From NCBI GenBank assembly GCA_015143735.1, contig VKHC01000623.1:1-10530 (forward strand): DNA of 10,530 nucleotides. Reading direction: 5' to 3'. Source of the DNA: Synura sp. LO234KE (Eukaryota; Sar; Synurophyceae; Synurales; Mallomonadaceae). Position numbers and translations under genes: made by a program. Below, piece by piece: positions 8,707 to 10,530 of the stretch. Position 1 is the stretch's first letter; each line of letters begins with the position of its first letter. A model generated the notes under the pieces. It saw only the letters and a program-made list of their open reading frames with translations. It had not been told where the DNA came from and searched no databases.

Positions 8707-9267
8707 TAGGAAAATGTGACTTAGCTTGGTTCGAAGAAAGGACCGAAAAGCTTTTATTTGGCAAGTTGAGCGATTTGAACTGAGATATTTTCAATAGGCT
8801 GGTCAGGATATCCGTTGGGGAATCCAGCGATTTAAACTGTGATAAATTCAAGAGGCTGATCAGCTTTTTGGTTGGAAAAGTAGGGGATTTAAACGGATGT
8901 AAATTCAAAGGGCTGATCAGCATATCCGATGGGGAATTACTGTGAAATTTTAATGATAAATGCACAGAATTAGCCTTCACCCAACCAAGTTGCGATAGAA
9001 TGAATTTCTCGCAGAAGTGCGTATACAGTATTTGCTGCTGTGCGCGTTGCACCAGTGTAACTTAACCGTTTTTTGACATAATATCATTTGAACGATTGCC
9101 TTGCGAGTTTTGCGTGGTCGCGAGGTGTTGTGTGAAACCTAAAGAAAATATTTAAAGTGAGTGAGCGCTGCAGAAAGGAGCCCGGAAGCAAAGTAAGAAC
9201 TTGGAGAGGTCTTGGTACTAACTAAAGGAGCAGCTCCTACCTCACTAGGAGTTAGAGTCTAAGACCC
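8707..9267. other. 3' flank of the gene; minisatellite, no gene called
   Basis: After the double stop I see no exact AATAAA before the minisatellite. The 57-bp repeat occupies 8771 to about 8942. From 9060 to 9267 the DNA is unique and has a compact cluster of short inverted repeats near 9219-9255 (CTAACT with AGTTAG, and CTCCTA with TAGGAG). The 122-codon minus-strand frame over 8684-9052 exists because the repeat unit is a multiple of three; I do not treat it as a gene. Confidence 0.5.
8771..8942. repeat. 57-bp minisatellite, three diverged copies
   Basis: The word CGATTT (or GGATTT) followed by an AA-C stretch recurs at 8771, 8828 and 8885, exactly 57 bp apart. Each copy continues into a shared TTCAA..GGCTG.TCAG block and a TCCG.TGGGG or TTGGTTGG end. 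A worn fourth unit may begin near 8942. Copies differ at many positions, so the array is old compared with the 16-bp repeat in intron 3. Confidence 0.85.
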
Positions 9268-9629
9268 GAGGATCTAGTCCATTCTACTCTGCTCTTGCAA
9301 TAGGGTCGGACGGCACTATTTATGCGGAAGTAGATTCGGTGCCCAGCTCTGACGTACCAATACGAATTCCAGGGAAGTATTCAATTATCCAGTCGTTGTT
9401 GCCAATAATGAATATTTGCACTTTACTTCGGAGTCAAATTACCTTTATGCCTGAGGCTTGACAGGAGAGCTCTTGTGGACTTATTATATGAATGAGTACA
9501 CCAGTCGCAGAGTATCAGTTTATTGGACTGATGTACTGCCCCCCGCGGTAGGCTCCGATGGTACCATATATGTCGTTGGAGAGTCGACCTACTCGCCTCG
9601 TAAATTACTCGCTATCACTCAGACCGGAA
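9268..9629 (+). pseudogene. Decayed partial copy of the second propeller exon
   Basis: This segment matches 4831-5220 of exon 5, starting 27 bases into that exon. The right-hand 274 bases (9356-9629 against 4947-5220) align without gaps and differ at 11 positions by my count, about 96% identity. The left part matches closely for about 60 bases and then lacks a net 28 bases, which shifts the frame. A TTGAGC to TGAGGC change places a stop at 9451-9453, in blade 2. Outside that cluster, seven of eight changes in the ungapped part are synonymous. The copy lacks both exon boundaries and cannot encode a propeller. It is a dead partial duplicate lying downstream of the gene in the same orientation. 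Confidence 0.93.
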
Positions 9630-9769
9630 AATATCTTTATGCCTGAGGCTTGACAGGAGAGCTCTTGTGGACTTCTGCTATGAATGAGTACACTAGTCGC
9701 AGAGTATCAGTTTATCGGATTGATGTACTGCCCCTCAGATGGTACCATATCCTCGTATGTCGGTCGACC
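9630..9769 (+). pseudogene. Second, shorter decayed fragment of the same blades
   Basis: Directly after the first copy, the sequence returns to the region matching about 5029-5180 of exon 5 (9436 onward in the first copy). It repeats CTTTATGCCTGAGGCTTGAC, so it shares the nonsense cluster, the CTT codon and the CGC codon of the first copy. It has additional changes (TTCTGC in place of TTATTA, TTATCGGATT in place of TTATTGGACT) and loses about a dozen bases within the CCCCCCGCGGTAGGCTCC stretch. It was therefore made by a further local duplication from the already broken copy lineage. Confidence 0.88.
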
Positions 9770-10530
9770 CCCAAAGTGTAGATTACGTTAATCAGAATTT
9801 GAAAATAAACTAGCGCAGAACATGCCAATAATTACGAGGAAACTGAAAGGTTGGTGCGGCCAACCCAATAGTCATTTGACCACTACGATATGCATTATCA
9901 CCTCAGAAGTCAGGAGTCGAACCCCTGGTTATGATATTTTGGACGATGGTCAGCAATTTTATTGCAATTCTCACTTCCGCTTGAGCAGAGGCGGACACCC
10001 CCCTTGCGCGAGGAAACGCGGCAGCTGATCTACGTGCTGCGAGAGGATGCGCAGCCCCTTGTCTATCCCGCTCCGCGAGCACCGGCCTGCCCTCTCCTGC
10101 ACGGCGCCCGCGCTCCTTCACACCTCGCCCCCCTCATCGGGCCTCGGCCTCTGCCCAACTGCGTCACACCCGAGGCATGCGGAGGTCTACCCGTCAAAAA
10201 AGACCCCCGTATACCCTCGTTTGACAGGAGACAACCTACTCTCCGGCGAGCGTTTTTTCTGCGATTAGCCATGCGTTTTCGTCCTGCCAGTGCCTGTGTT
10301 GCAGCAGTACCGGCTGCATAGGGTACATACGGTTATTTTCTGCGGCTGATACTATTCTATTGCTGTATACACTACTCTGCCTATGCCGAACCTACTGTAT
10401 GCTACTATTATACCTGACTGATCAGTGGGCGGTATATCTCTACCGCTAGGATTTAAGCTGTAATCAACAGCAATGACGTTGGTGCGCGGGGGTGATCTAT
10501 TCGGTTTGGTTGCGCATTTAACTCATTTCT
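9770..10530. other. Right flank; no gene recognised
   Basis: No exon can be supported here. The stretch holds the tRNA-like promoter at about 9914-9988 on the minus strand and a GC-rich block at about 9988-10320. Base composition then returns to mixed, with many TACT/TATAC words (10340-10425). Open frames of 68-119 codons in the GC-rich block lie on both strands, and none has recognisable protein features; they follow from the low stop density of GC-rich DNA. Confidence 0.5.
9914..9988 (-). repeat. tRNA-like A and B boxes, possible SINE head
   Basis: Read on the minus strand, GGTTCGACTCC at 9914-9924 matches the RNA polymerase III B-box consensus GGTTCGANTCC at every fixed position. Upstream of it, near 9979-9988, GCTCAAGCGG resembles the D-arm/A-box of a tRNA gene. 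The two boxes are about 55-65 nt apart. The T-stem is only partly paired and no acceptor stem forms, so this is not an intact tRNA. A tRNA-derived SINE or a tRNA pseudogene is the best reading; no A-rich tail or target duplication was seen. Confidence 0.35.

Noticed and set aside
8684-9052. 122-codon minus-strand ORF over the minisatellite
   Set aside because: It is open mainly because the 57-bp unit is a multiple of three. There is no domain and it overlaps the end of exon 6.
9458-9646. Small ORF within the decayed exon copy
   Set aside because: It is only the stretch between inactivating lesions in the pseudogene and carries less than two blades.
9804-9809. AATAAA as the polyadenylation signal of the main gene
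   Set aside because: It lies about 1.1 kb beyond the stop codon and after the decayed copies; nothing links it to this transcript.
9903-10321. Several open frames on both strands in the GC-rich block
   Set aside because: Low stop density in GC-rich DNA explains them. All strands and frames are similarly open, and the peptides are Arg/Ala/Pro-rich without motifs.

Overview
The window looks like nuclear DNA of a eukaryote. Its coding blocks have no usable ATG of their own. They are bounded by GT..AG splice sites with pyrimidine-rich acceptors and GTAAGT-like donors. Non-coding DNA is AT-rich and holds minisatellites, and gene density is low. I cannot place the lineage from sequence alone; a protist, an alga or an invertebrate would all fit.

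The one gene I can reconstruct with confidence lies on the plus strand from 1792 to 8706. Six exons (1792-1867, 1938-1979, 2933-3910, 4600-4674, 4804-5811, 8216-8706) join in one frame to an 889-residue protein. In order it has a signal peptide, a short Ser/Thr linker, an eight-bladed PQQ/BamB-like beta-propeller, a Pro/Ser/Thr linker, a second eight-bladed propeller, and a long Pro/Ser/Thr-rich stalk with a lysine-rich tail. All five introns interrupt a codon after its first base (phase 1), so all four internal exons are multiples of three. Each propeller is exactly one intron-free exon. This is the classic layout for exon duplication and shuffling in a secreted protein. The ligand and function are unknown.

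Region by region: 1-1791 is the upstream flank, with one or two weak minus-strand reading frames. 1792-8706 is the gene; its introns of 70, 953, 689, 129 and 2404 bp carry a 16-bp tandem repeat (4033-4086), a 56-bp duplication just before the last acceptor, and a possible minus-strand frame at 2429-2674. 8707-9267 is the 3' flank with three copies of a 57-bp minisatellite. 9268-9769 holds a decayed copy of part of the second propeller exon, followed by a shorter copy that shares the same nonsense change. 9770-10530 is non-coding as far as I can see, with a tRNA-like pol III promoter on the minus strand and a GC-rich block at about 9988-10320.

The main points of interest are the exon-per-propeller architecture and the nearby dead propeller copy. 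Most differences between that copy and its intact relative are synonymous, which suggests it was functional until fairly recently.
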